Positions 10,916 to 21,082 of a stretch of 64,000 bases of DNA are shown in pieces (the stretch's first letter is position 1; every line of letters begins with the position of its first letter). The translations under genes and the position numbers were made by a program. Source of the DNA: Macrophomina tecta. Lineage: Eukaryota; Ascomycota; Dothideomycetes; Botryosphaeriales; Botryosphaeriaceae. The notes beneath the pieces were generated by a model, which did no database searches, was not told the DNA's origin, and was given only the letters and a program-made list of their open reading frames with translations. The stretch is taken from assembly GCA_024180945.1 (NCBI GenBank), contig JAKSGN010000006.1:1426001-1490000 (forward strand). The letters are read 5' to 3'.

Positions 10916-11668
10916 TCATTTTCGACTTTTCCGGCCGCGGGAAATGTGATGCTGTGCGTAATTTCCGCCGGCATATAAATCGGGATCGACTGACCTGTAT
11001 CCGCCCGAGTCTCGCCTGCTCCGATGACGGCTTGGAGGGCTATGCTCCTCGATAACCTCGACAATATCGTCGCCATCAACTCTGCGCTCGCGCTCACTGG
11101 TGACGCGCTCCTCGACCAACACGGAGCGACTGCGCGGGCGCGGTTGCGGTGGAGGCGGTGGTGGCACGCTTGTACGGCGTTCTTCGACGACGATATGTTG
11201 ATGCGGACGTGGGCTCCTGCTAACCTCCCGGATTTCATGCCTGGAGCTACGGCGGCTACGTCGTGAACGTGGTGAGCGAGGAGGGCGCTCGCGTACGACT
11301 ATCTCTTCTTCGCCGGCGATGGCATTGCGACCATTGAGGTTGGTAAGAGTCATGAGCAGCCAGACGATGAGCAAAAACCCCGCAACGGATCCCAGGACAA
11401 TGCCGACAACGGCGCCCGGAGCTGGGCCGGAATCTAGGCCTTGATAGGAAAGTGGAATGTAGCCGCCGGTCGAGTCTGAGGCCTGGCGTGGGACGAGCAG
11501 TCTGGCCGAGTTTGCGGGTAGCGATCCGTGGGGTGAGACAGAGCGCAGTTTGATGACAAGGGCTGGATCGGGCACGCTTGCTGGTAGGCTTTGGTCGAGA
11601 GCTGGCGGTATTGCTGGCATTGCGGTTCCGGTCGGGATTGGGGGTCTTGTTCCGCGCAGAGGCTTCAA
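10916..11668 (-). CDS. Single-pass membrane protein with Ser/Arg-rich tail, function unknown
   Basis: Intronless reading frame of 250 residues. I do not recognise a named family. Residues 85-108 form one clear transmembrane helix preceded by a Gly/Pro-rich turn (GLDSGPAPGAVVGIVLGSVA). The preceding segment is rich in Pro and Ser and has no clear signal peptide. After the helix comes a charged tail with RS/SR-like blocks (about 128-155), a proline run near 166-172 and more Arg/Ser/Glu-rich sequence, likely cytosolic. A later start, at the second Met (residue 17), would also keep the helix. An upstream exon on the minus strand cannot be excluded. Codon composition is like its neighbours. Confidence 0.65.
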   Translation of the reverse strand: MKPLRGTRPPIPTGTAMPAIPPALDQSLPASVPDPALVIKLRSVSPHGSLPANSARLLVPRQASDSTGGYIPLSYQGLDSGPAPGAVVGIVLGSVAGFLLIVWLLMTLTNLNGRNAIAGEEEIVVRERPPRSPRSRRSRRSSRHEIREVSRSPRPHQHIVVEERRTSVPPPPPPQPRPRSRSVLVEERVTSERERRVDGDDIVEVIEEHSPPSRHRSRRDSGGYRSVDPDLYAGGNYAQHHISRGRKSRK

Positions 11669-13776
11669 TGTTCGATTGCTGTGGAAGCCAGCGATGAAGG
11701 CGACGACGGCAGTGGTCGGCAGGACGGGAGGTCAGGCGCACGCAGGCGCGGCTGCTTAGGTCGGCCCTCGAACGGGCAGGGCGCAAGAGACAATGTGCCG
11801 CGAGAATGCTGTGCGGCCACCAAGAGCACGCCGACGGTGACTACCGGGAACGCGAAGGCGACTGGACAAAGAAAGCCAGCGGTGTTGGAGTGGAATGCAG
11901 CAGCGCGGCGTGAGATGGCGGCGGGAGAAAAGTGGTGGTGCTGCTCTGACGCAATTGTTCGCGAGTGTCGCAGGGCAGGTGGCTGGGAGACGAGAAGCGC
12001 GCCCGCCGCTCGACAGATGCGCTTCCATCCTGTTTTCTTCAACCCCTCCGTCGCAGCTATACCACGTGTTGCCGTCCTGTCAAGAGCCTGGATCCTGGGT
12101 TCTGGGTGTATCCGCGATCTTCCTTGCCGTCTCCGGATCATCCGCGTCTCCACAGCAACAACAACAACGGCACTGACCTCTCTGCTCTCCGATCTTCGAG
12201 CTTCGTCTGCTATTCTGACATTTCATCGCTCAACATTCTGAAACCCATCACCAGCGCTCATCCCTCGCACGGCGGCGATCCAGGGAAAAGACCTCGGATG
12301 TGCGCATTGAAATGTTGAAAAACGCCAGTAGTCGGGGTACTCTGCTCACCGCGGTCGTCCCCTGCATCTGTGTCTAGTCTTGGAGCAGCCAAGGGATGTG
12401 TGTATCATAGCGAAATGGACACATCCGCATGCAAAGGCTGCCATGTAAAGGTTAATATTGTTAAAAGCTGTTAGTACTGTGAGAGCGAGTTTATCTTAGC
12501 TCGATCAACAGGGACAACTCGAGCTAGTTTGCCACTGTACAGCAGGCGCCTGTGGTCACCCGTGTACTTCAAAAGCAGGTTCTGATGGGAAGAGTAGAGC
12601 AGACGAAAGCCATCTACAATGGAGTCGCCCTCCATCTGTCCCACCACTTTGCAATGTTGCAAACATCTTCTACCATGAACTGCAATGAACGCGGGGATGT
12701 CGTGTGAAACACGATGCAAACTGGGAACATGCCGACCGGAAAGCGCGCACCTTTGCCCACTTCCTGAAGCTCACGTATGCGCTCACGGACGGCTTCTCGG
12801 CAAAGCGGCTGCCCTGAAGAACCAAACGAAAAAACCTGGGCCATGCAGCAATGTTTTGGTATGGCGAGAAAAACTTGTCATGTCAGCAGCTATTTCAAAC
12901 TAAGCTGTACGCGCCATCAGCTCGAAGAGGCGTCTGTCACAGACTGTTCAACATAAATAGCAGAACAACGGAATACCATTGCCAAGGAAGACGCGGCCCG
13001 CGTGACATGCACAGTAGTGCGCATGGAAAGCTGGCTGGCTTCGCCTTCCAAGGCTCAAGGTTTGGAAGGACATGAGAGGAGGAGCAGTAAGAGAATAGGA
13101 AAAAAAAAAAAAAAAAAACAAAACAGAGGAGACAGGGAGCGTTGTTTGCGCAGCTAAGGGGCAGTGTCTCCCAGGAGATGGCAGAGAAAATCCTCCCTCG
13201 ATGCTGTCAGCGTCTTGCCTCCTCGCTTAAGACCGCAATGTCCGTCAAGGCTTGGCACTTCTGAGGTTTGGCCCTATGTCATACACAGAAAAAGAGGACT
13301 GACCAGAATATCGCGTGGATAAAAGGTGGGGTACTCAGGAGTACAAGAGCGGCGCGGTAGTAAGCGGTCCAGGTGCTGCAATGGAGGCGGATAACGGATG
13401 GAAACGTGGGCTTGGCTTAGGAAGGGTGCAGTCGGCCCCAAGAGCAGCTTGACCCCAATCAGCTAGTGGCACGCGCATTCCATATCCGCTCCGCCGCAAT
13501 GCCGAGAGATGGTGACACTTCCCCCATCTTGCGACGCAACAAGTCGCCGCACTTCACCTTCCCCAAGTCTTTCTCCACACTCCCTTATACTCTGACCCAA
13601 GTCTGCTCGCTTTCCCAGGCTTGTTACAGTCTTCCACTTCCGCCTGATCGCAACACGATATCCTTCGCGACATCGCATACACTTCCTCAACAAGCTAGGT
13701 AGAAGCGCCCACATTTCGCCTCTTTGGTCACCCGGAGTTATATTGCGCTGTTCTGAAAATCGCCTAGAATTCAGTC
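11669..13776. other. 2.1-kb stretch without a supported gene
   Basis: Overlapping open frames on both strands near 11590-12240 and 12470-12850 have no domains and conflict with each other. A 19-base A run lies at 13100-13118. The last 300 bases, with pyrimidine-rich sequence and a TATACT motif near 13586, are the likely promoter and 5' leader of the CYSTM gene. Confidence 0.5.
13100..13118 (+). repeat. Poly(A) tract, 19 bases
   Basis: An uninterrupted A run in intergenic sequence. It may be a simple mononucleotide repeat of no function. Confidence 0.8.
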
Positions 13777-14166
13777 ATGTCGCAGAAATTCGTAAGTCAA
13801 GGTTGAGAGCACAAACTGACCATGCGTATTAACAGCCGATAGGACGCTCCTCCCCCTGGCTATCCTCAGCAGCCACCGCCAGCTGCTTATGGTCCTCCTC
13901 CCCCCTCCGACTACTCAACGCCACCTCCGGGCGGCTACGGCTCACCTGGACCTCAGGGATACTATGGCGCGCCTCCGCCCCAGGGTTACTATCCTCCCGA
14001 CCAGCAGCAGCAGATGTATGGTCCACCACCGGGGCAAATGCAATACCAACAAGGATATCCGCCGCAGACTGTATACGTGGAGGAGAAAAAGAGCGGTTCG
14101 GACGGTATTTTCACTGGTCTCTTGGCTGGTCTGGCATGTTGCTGCTGTTTGGATTGCTTGTTCTAA
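13777..14166 (+). CDS. CYSTM-module small membrane-associated protein
   Basis: Small protein of 112 residues in two exons, 13777-13791 and 13843-14166. After MSQKF comes a Pro/Gly/Tyr/Gln-rich region (repeats of PPPGGYGSPG and APPPQGYYPP type) and then the diagnostic C-terminal cysteine-rich module GLLAGLACCCCLDCLF at the very end. CYSTM proteins are tail-associated with membranes, possibly through palmitoylated cysteines, and are linked to stress tolerance in fungi and plants. The intron begins GTAAGT, has ACTGAC and ends GATAG; it falls between codons. The five-codon first exon explains why a scan for long frames would miss the true start. Confidence 0.88.
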
Positions 14167-14453
14167 GCTCCGAGCTAGGCGAAGGTTATGCAGGTCGACA
14201 TACCGAAATCGCCTGGAGGATGGCGTGATGGAGACAACGGCGTTGGCAATATTTTCTTTCCCCCTCAGCCGGCGTGCTGGACTCATGCTATTGTGAACAC
14301 TTTCACCGAGTGACGAGAAATTCCTGACTGGATCGAATTACCTGCCGCAGTCTGTAATGTCATTGTTGTTGCAAAAGACCATGGCTGCACCAAACGACTA
14401 ATGCTTAACTCATGACGCCATTCCATGCTGCTGACTTTACGCGCATCTGCGCT

Positions 14454-15515
14454 CTACGAGACGTCCATTTTCTCCCCCGGCGTGTTTTCCTCTGCTTCAC
14501 CCTCCTCCATCTCGCTTTCATTGCCAAATTCTCCCGATTCGGTCATGTCGGCGTCCTTATGCTCGTTCTGGCTGTCATCATCCTTCCTCGCTGGGCTGCC
14601 AGCGCCACCAAAACTTGCTGCTGGGCTTGGGGCAGAGAGCAAGCCCTTTTGCACCGCAAACTGGCTGGTCTGAACAGGGGTTGGTGTCTGCCCACCAATA
14701 TCAGGTCTAGGAGTTCCAACTGTGCTTGTCTCGCCCTTTGCGCTGCTGCCATCGGGGCCCTCATCGAGACCCTCCTCACCACCTTCCATGCCCTCTTTGC
14801 GCTCTGCTTCTTCCTTCTCATCCCGGATGAGCCGTAGCATTTGGCGACCCTCTTCGACAATCCTGCCAAACTGCTCTCTCCGCTCGGCCCATGTCTGGGC
14901 ATATACCCTGCTTTCTTGCTCCAGCTCGGCTATTTCTGATTCTAGTTTCTGCAATTGGGTGGCCTGGTCTTCCCGAGGGCGCAGCATGCGATTGCTTGTT
15001 ATGCGTTCGGCAAGCTCATCGTACGTCTTTCGCCGGGCCAAGGTTGCGCGGGCGTCGTCAAGTTGAATACGCAAAGATGCAGTGCTTTGCCGAATTGCAG
15101 CAGCTGTGGCTTCAATTTTTGCTTTCTCGGCAGCATAGCGCTTCCTTTCCGCTTCATTGCTGTTGCGCAGTAGCTGGATGCGCACAACGCTGTCGGCCAG
15201 GGCAGCAAAGTCAAGCAGCATGTCGGTACGCCATGCTTCTCGTTCGGCGGCCTGACCTGCTCGAGTGGTTTCGAGCTCGTCATCGGCGGAAGTGGCATCA
15301 GGAGGAGGGGTCGGGAGGGAAGGAGGGTTGTAGATGGGCGAGTCGGGTGTGATGAGCCGCTTTGTAATGCGCTGGAACGGCCGCTCTTCGATGCGCAACA
15401 GACGCGACTTGTGGATTTGATCTGGGTTTGTTAGGAGCTGCCAATGAGTCGTCATGAGATAGAAATACCCACCCTCGTCGGCCTGGTCGAGCAGACCATA
15501 GTCCTGCGACGACAT
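14454..15515 (-). CDS. THOC7: THO complex subunit 7
   Basis: Subunit of the THO/TREX complex that couples transcription to mRNA packaging and export. The Tho7 core is clear: QIHKSRLLRIEERPFQRITK, then a long coiled coil rich in Glu/Arg/Ala (roughly residues 110-270) and an acidic disordered tail ending EENTPGEKMDVS. I choose the start at 15515 (MSSQDYGLLDQADE); the frame is also open upstream to 15665. Bases 15422-15472 form a 51-base intron (donor GTGGGT, branch CTAAC, acceptor CCCAG); removing it gives ADEDQIHKSRLL as in the family. It is a multiple of three without stops, so retention would only insert 17 residues. Divergent from the Elongin-A-like gene. Confidence 0.88.
   Translation of the reverse strand: MSSQDYGLLDQADEGGYFYLMTTHWQLLTNPDQIHKSRLLRIEERPFQRITKRLITPDSPIYNPPSLPTPPPDATSADDELETTRAGQAAEREAWRTDMLLDFAALADSVVRIQLLRNSNEAERKRYAAEKAKIEATAAAIRQSTASLRIQLDDARATLARRKTYDELAERITSNRMLRPREDQATQLQKLESEIAELEQESRVYAQTWAERREQFGRIVEEGRQMLRLIRDEKEEAERKEGMEGGEEGLDEGPDGSSAKGETSTVGTPRPDIGGQTPTPVQTSQFAVQKGLLSAPSPAASFGGAGSPARKDDDSQNEHKDADMTESGEFGNESEMEEGEAEENTPGEKMDVS
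15422..15472 (-). other. In-frame 51-nt intron of THO7
   Basis: It has splice signals (GTGGGT, CTAAC, CAG) and its removal restores the family motif, but it contains no stop and preserves frame, so spliced and unspliced mRNAs would both encode full-length proteins. Confidence 0.7.
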
Positions 15516-15949
15516 AGTGGGCATGCGTAGAAAGGTCGGAGGAATGTAGTGTTGGTGCAGTGTAGCGTTGCGGTTGGTAGACGCGAGCACCTGGGACTGA
15601 GTGCATCGGCTCAACCTCGGGATTACAGTATTATTTAAAGACGTCACGCTGGAAGCAGTGGTCACCCGTCACCTCCGCCTCCCTTTGGCGCCTACTCCCC
15701 AGATTATTTAGCTCCTCTACCTGCAACCCGTCCGTTGCCGCTCTATCTGCTCAGGCCCAGGCTCTTCGCAATCTTCACACCCCACTCAAGTCACGTCATC
15801 GCCTATCAACACCGATAGCCGCTTCCACATGGAGCTTGTCGCCATCGGCCGCGGAATCCGCCATCACTACTTCAGACCTGCGACACCGTAGAGCATTTTC
15901 TGTCACGGCCCACTGGAGTGCCTCGCAGTTACCAGCTACGCTTCCCAGA
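15516..15949. promoter_or_regulatory. Divergent promoter region of THO7 and the Elongin-A-like gene
   Basis: About 430 bases between the two chosen starts. Both frames are open for part of it without an ATG on the plus side, so some may be 5' leader. No specific binding site stands out. Confidence 0.45.
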
Positions 15950-16894
15950 ATGCCTGCTCCATCGTTGTTGGACATGACCAGGCGGCGCTTACAGAGGAGC
16001 ATCGACCTGGTCGTCGACGTCGGAGATATCCCATTCCACGTACTGGAGCCCGTACTCAAGAAAATCGAAAACCCGAAACAGCTGCGCGAAATCGAAGCTA
16101 ACAGCCCCCACATTGCCGAAGACACTGGCCCCTTGTGGTTCAACTTTATTAAACGCGACATTCAAAACTGGGAGAAGAAGCCACACAAACCTCGCAATCC
16201 AGCAATGTGGTGCAAGGTCTATTACAAGCTCAGTCGTGAGCAGGAAGATGAGTTCGCCGCGCAACAGAAGGCCCTGAAGGCTGCTTTGGCCAAAACAGAG
16301 CAGGAACGCAAGAAGAATACCAGCAAGCTGCTCGACCGCGCCATCGACCCCGTCAAGCACCGCCGCATACATATATCCTCCGGTCCTTCAGTCACAAGGG
16401 ACCCACGAAATTACACGTACATGCCGGGAGAGCAGAAGAAGAGACTTACAGGCCGGGGTATCATTGCCAAGATTCAACACCAAGCCCAAGCAAGCGTTTC
16501 TGCCAGAAGGAGTAATTCACTCATGAACGTACCGACTCATCTTCTTGCGAGTCGAAACAGATCTTTGAGTGCGCCAAAAAGCATGGTGGCGGAAAAGACT
16601 AGGGCCCCACAACCTATCGACAGGGGCAAGCAGGCGCCGCCGAGACCGTCATTGCCTGGACGTTCAGCGACCGCCGCAGGTGACTCGATTCGAAGGCAGA
16701 GGGATGAAGCTGAGGCCAGGCTCAGAGCATTAACCTCGGGGACGCCTCCTTCAGCTCCCGTGAGCGACTTTGATATCGCTGGAAGGGGAACGAGCTTGGG
16801 AGGCCGTGCATCAGAATCGATAACTGATACTGCTGCGCGCCCGTTGAAGAGAAAGGCAGAGGCAAACTGTCTGATGCCGGTAAAGAAAAAGTAG
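15950..16894 (+). CDS. Elongin-A-like protein (RNA polymerase II elongation factor SIII subunit A)
   Basis: Single-exon gene of 314 residues. The N-terminus matches the Elongin-A family: SLLDMTRRRLQRSIDLVVDV, then GDIPFHVLEPVLKKIENPKQ, LREIEANSPHI, LWFNFIKRDIQNWE. The first part resembles an Elongin-C-binding BC box followed by an F-box-like helix. Elongin A both stimulates Pol II elongation and acts as a substrate adaptor in an Elongin-Cullin ubiquitin ligase. Residues about 105-140 are Lys/Glu/Gln-rich and may be a coiled coil; the rest is basic, disordered, ending in KRKAEANCLMPVKKK, a likely nuclear signal. I use the ATG at 15950 since the open frame further upstream lacks an ATG. Confidence 0.85.
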   Translation: MPAPSLLDMTRRRLQRSIDLVVDVGDIPFHVLEPVLKKIENPKQLREIEANSPHIAEDTGPLWFNFIKRDIQNWEKKPHKPRNPAMWCKVYYKLSREQEDEFAAQQKALKAALAKTEQERKKNTSKLLDRAIDPVKHRRIHISSGPSVTRDPRNYTYMPGEQKKRLTGRGIIAKIQHQAQASVSARRSNSLMNVPTHLLASRNRSLSAPKSMVAEKTRAPQPIDRGKQAPPRPSLPGRSATAAGDSIRRQRDEAEARLRALTSGTPPSAPVSDFDIAGRGTSLGGRASESITDTAARPLKRKAEANCLMPVKKK

Positions 16895-17298
16895 AAGCTT
16901 GGTTCTTTATCTTCCATTTTTGGAGAGCTTGGAGTTGGCTGATATTGTAACATCTAAAGAAGGAAGGGTACTGGCGAACTTGATTTGAGAGCAGGATACC
17001 CGAGGCTCAAAGAATTTTGACTGGCGTTCACGGAATTCCTTGGCCGGATTTGGTATACGGTATATAGCATAATGGATTGGGCACGAGAACAAGGGGCTTC
17101 TCTGAGAACCCATGGGTCATGAGTCCGAAACTCTCTGCATGATGCTGGTCCTCTATGCATGACCACGAGCTACATGGCGGAACGCCTTCACTGTATTGCA
17201 GCCGCAGCACAGTGTATTCTGGACGGCGACTCATACTATTGCTTCGTCCTATTCATAGTATCCGTTCCGCGCCAGCAATCCGACAATGTCCAAGCAGC
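16895..17298. other. Convergent spacer between the Elongin-A-like gene and RUB1
   Basis: About 400 bases holding the 3' ends of two convergent genes. Nothing else recognised. Confidence 0.5.
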
Positions 17299-17692
17299 TC
17301 ATGCAGCACCACCACGCAGCGCAAGAACCAAGTGGAGAGTGGCGCCGCCCTCCAGGTTGTACTCGGCGGCCGTCTTATCGTCGCTCCTGCATCCGATATG
17401 TCAGTCCTGAGGCATAATATTGCACGGGGGGAAGGACATACATCTGCTTGCCGCCGAAAATAAGACGCTGTTGGACCGGGGGAATGCCTTCCTTCTCTTC
17501 GACGCGTTCCTTTATGCGCGAGACCTACGAATAGGTGAGATGCCAGCCATGCAGCGATAGAGAAAGCGGGAGCAGGTACCTTGTAGTCGGGCTCAATGTC
17601 GAGCTCAATCTCCTTGCCGGTGAGAGTGCGCACCCTGGTGGTACGGTCAGCGAGCGCAGTGGGGGCGGGGCGCGAACGTACTTGATCTGCAT
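17299..17692 (-). CDS. RUB1: NEDD8/Rub1 ubiquitin-like modifier precursor
   Basis: Ubiquitin-like protein that modifies cullins. Four tiny exons: 17682-17692, 17580-17634, 17442-17524 and 17299-17386, total 78 residues. The joined protein begins [20 protein letters not shown], continues [20 protein letters not shown] and GGKQM, and ends [13 protein letters not shown]. The LALRGG end and EEKEGIPP distinguish it from ubiquitin. The two residues after Gly-Gly must be removed by a C-terminal hydrolase before conjugation. Introns begin GTACGT, GTACCT and GTATGT and end in AG; two of the three junctions split codons (the first two-base remainder AA joins G). No exon exceeds 90 bp, so the gene is invisible to simple ORF finding. 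Confidence 0.93.
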
Positions 17693-18245
17693 GGTGGTGG
17701 AATGCGGACGTGGAGGCGCGTAGGCAGGTGTGGTATGATTTGAGGCAGAGGGTAGGCAGGGGAGGCGGTGGTTTGTTGGTGGTTATCGCGGCGGTCGTAC
17801 AAGTAGAGGCGGCGGCGATTGACGGCGGTGGTTGCTGCTCGAGCTTCAGTCAGGCTGCCGCACGTCAGTCCTGCAGCCTTCTCGGAGCATCCGCGGGGCA
17901 CCTCCGCCCTCCGCCCTCCGCCGCAGCATCTCCGCCCGCCGTCACCTAGTTTCTACAATAATTACCTGTTGTGCCTACTGCTGTACCTCTGTAAGGCTGT
18001 TTGCAGTCATATGGTCTCATGCCCTTCGTATGTCGCTTCAATGCCGATGACGGTCAAACAAAGAACCCTCTTTCTTCCAGCCCGGCTCTCTGTTGTGGCG
18101 TCCTCGACTTAATGAACCTCGCTCGTTGTTTTCAGGATGCACGCAGCAATGCCAGATGCCTTTCTTTCATGTGCCACATCCATTTGTATGCGTCGTCCTG
18201 ACGTCTGTTTCGGATCTTGTCAGTTTCCTCACCGCTATCCGAGAC
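17693..18245. promoter_or_regulatory. Divergent region between RUB1 and the RING-finger gene
   Basis: About 550 bases. It should contain both promoters. The reading frame of the RING gene stays open upstream from 18093, so part may be coding if an earlier ATG is used. No clear binding motif recognised. Confidence 0.45.
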
Positions 18246-19951
18246 ATGTCGGCCGAAGAAATCAATGAGGCTACGGCCGAGTTTTGCGATCCCCGCGGAA
18301 CTCTCAGAGGAGAATTTGGCCAATGGATCGACAGCTTGGAGGGCACGTCTGAGACCTGGGAGCCATACGCCATGCTGATGGCGGCGGCCGGCCAAGCAGC
18401 CCTTTTACATTTCTTCTCTGACGCTCGTCACACCAGCATTCAGGAGCCTATTGCCGCTGATGGCTCCAACATCCAGCATACCACTCTTCTGAAGGACACT
18501 TTCCAGTGGTATGCAGAGTGGTTGACGTTGCTCCATCAGACCAAATTCTTGAAAATCGCAAAAGACGACAAGGCAATCATCCGTCGTCTTTGGGTGGATG
18601 AAAAAGACTGGGATGGTCTGGTCGCTCACATTCCTAAAATCGACTCAAGCCGCATCAACGAGATGAAGGAACTGGGGAAAAAATTATACGATACTCCCGT
18701 CGTCGATCTGGTCCAACCCCTCCAGAGCCGGCCTGAACTGGATTGGGTCCGAGAGTGGCGTGAGGAAATTCTCAGATGTCTCATGGAGATGCAAAACGCC
18801 GCAGCCAGACTACCTGAAAATCACCTGGACAGAGACGCTGCTGTCCGTAGTGTAAGCTAAAATCCCTCATTGGCATCACCCCACAAGCTGACGAGGCTGA
18901 CCAGGCATTCATGACTCTGCATCCAACTGCCTGGCTGCTTGTTCGTCTCATCGATGCTGAGGAGACATTCGAAGACGAGCTCACTTACTGGCACGTCGAA
19001 GAAGAACATATGCGTAAGCGTATTTTCACTCTGGATGATAAGAATTTCGCCCGTTTACTGCCTTCCCGGCAAGCAGTCCGGGTCTGGGACGAGTACGAGC
19101 CAGAAATCTTGGATACGCTCCGTGAGATACAGGACAACGCGCGAAGGAATTTTGACTTCCGATTGCTCAGGGACTGGGGCCGTGGGCGAGCTTTCAAGAA
19201 ACTTGACTTAGTCATCGACACGAAAGGCAAGGAATTGCTCGAGCTCTCGATTGATGGGGTGCTCGAAAAGTTCAACAATTTCGGAAAACTGAGCTTTGAT
19301 TTGTTTGGATGCCACCCGATCAAGTTGAAGGACGCTTTGGAAGGAAGCGACGAATGCTGTCCAGTTTGCTTGGAGGATTGGGTAGATGGAGATGTGCGGG
19401 TTACGTGAGTGTCCTCCCTGCTCAAACTGAAGCAAGCTGACGCTCGCAGAACACACTGTAACCACCAGTACCATCCTGCGTGCATATTTGGTACGTGGGA
19501 CCTCCCGGGTCACTTCGGTTTCGTTTGCCCAAAGTGCCGTGGTGAAGGGCTCCGCGTGCTGGGTCGTATCAATATCCCCTTGGACCGGATCGCCAAAGTT
19601 AATGACGAGGATCTGTACCGCTTTTCCGAGGATGGCCTGGCATGGTTTAACTCAATGGTCGACCTTGCGAAGACATGGGAGGATGACCCGGACCAGGAGT
19701 ACAATGGCGTAGAGGCCGGGGACTGGATAGATATGCCGGGGGAACTATGGACGGCTTGGGCGAAGTCTATCCGGAGGGAACTGGTTCAGCAGAATCTAAC
19801 CGATTCTCCCCAGGAGCTGACAGAGAAAAGGCCAGACCCAACAGCCTCTTGGCCCTGGCTAGACCCCAATCCGGTGAACAGGGCACCTCCAGCGGACGGC
19901 GTTGATGCTTCCCTCAGTAACATGAGCATAGATGATGATGAAGTGCTGTGA
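18246..19951 (+). CDS. RING-finger protein, probable E3 ubiquitin ligase
   Basis: Three exons, 18246-18851, 18905-19404 and 19450-19951, 535 residues. The N-terminal 350 residues have no domain I recognise; they are acidic and helical. A C3H2C3 (RING-H2 type) finger lies around residues 358-405: CPVCLEDW, then THCNHQYHPAC and finally CPKCRGEG, the metal ligands being split by intron 2. The finger implies E2 binding and ubiquitin transfer; the substrate is unknown. Introns begin GTAAGC and GTGAGT and end CAG, with CTGAC branch sites. The frame is open for 51 codons before the chosen ATG, so a longer N-terminus from 18093 is possible. The C-terminal region after the finger is acidic and ends SIDDDEVL. 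Confidence 0.82.
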
Positions 19952-21082
19952 AGGCGCTATGCATATTCTCACTGTATCCTCCGGGAAGCGAGTAATGTGC
20001 AGATCATGCGCGGAATCCCAACAAGTGTTGGCCAACCTGTGATTTGAATGGCAGAGCTCTGTTTTGCATGTTGTAAATCACGCCCTGGTACTGCAACTCA
20101 AAGACTATAGAGACGTTTATAGATCGAGACGTCCATGGGACGCTGGGCAGGATTCTGTTCGATCTTCATGGGGGGATTGGAAGTTGCTCGTCCATACAAA
20201 ACATTTGCCTATGCTCAGAAACAAGCGTTTCCGACGGCGCATCACTCTTCCACCGTGAGAAGAGCTGGAGGTCATCTGAGACCTTCAGGGACAGGACGGC
20301 AATGCAAAGCGGAACAGGCGCAGCCGTCGGGGGCGTGGTAGTGATGAATTGCTGGGTCACTACCTGGATCTTTTGCGCACGGTTGTTGCTGTAGCAATCT
20401 GTCGAAGCTCGGTGGCGCCGGCAAAAACAGTCCCACTTGCTCGGGCCCACTTACGTTGACCACGAAGAAGATATAATACGAGGTAAAACCAGTAGCGGTG
20501 AGAGCCGTCAAAGGTGTGGGCAGATTCCTCCACTGTTCCACGCTGATGCGTGGGGCCGTCAAACCGCGGAAAGAACGACCGCGGCTGGAAGAGCCATTGC
20601 GAAAAGCAAAAAGTGGTTTCGTCAACGATGCGCGACAAGCCCCTGGGACATTCGGGCGGGAATCGCTGATTGATGGAACTGAGTTTGGTCTTTCGAAGCT
20701 TCAGACGCGATCGAAATGCCGTGCGCTTCACTGGATACAGGTGCGTTCATTCAGAACTAACCCAAAAGCTCGGAGACGACGTGGGGACCTTCTTTGCTGG
20801 CCGGAGATTCCGGCAGTTGTGCGCCCACAATGCATCGTTGGACGCGTCCAGTAAGCAGCGGCTTGAAACGGCGATGACACGAAGCTTTATAATCCGGCCC
20901 TCTGATTAGCCGGAGCTACCAGGGAACTGGAGCTCCCCGGACCCTAGTGATGGCGTCAAGACCTCCCTCTGGGCGTGATCCCACCCCGCCTTTACGGCTG
21001 GACCCCATTTAACGCGCGCCCGGTTCCGCCTGTTGGCAGTTTGGCAAACTTTCGTCTTCTCTGCCGCACAATTGCCCTGACA
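19952..21082. other. 1.1-kb intergenic region, one doubtful minus-strand exon
   Basis: Mostly without recognisable content. A minus-strand segment near 20463-20610 reads like part of a small mitochondrial membrane protein and is listed separately with low confidence. The last 150 bases lead into the cytochrome b561 gene. Confidence 0.45.
20463..20625 (-). other. Possible exon of a small mitochondrial membrane protein
   Basis: The minus strand encodes an Arg/Ser-rich, presequence-like stretch (RGRSFRGLTAPR), then WRNLPTPLTALTATGF and a hydrophobic TSYYIFFVVN, which stops exactly at a good GTAAGTG donor. A downstream acceptor (CGACAG near 20407) would add a short basic end, IATATTVRKRSR. No ATG is visible in frame upstream, so a first exon would be needed. 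I do not recognise a family; it may be chance. Confidence 0.22.

Noticed and set aside
11591..12241. 216-codon plus-strand and 162-codon minus-strand frames
   Set aside because: Mutually exclusive, no domain or splice support, low-complexity Arg/Ala/Pro content.
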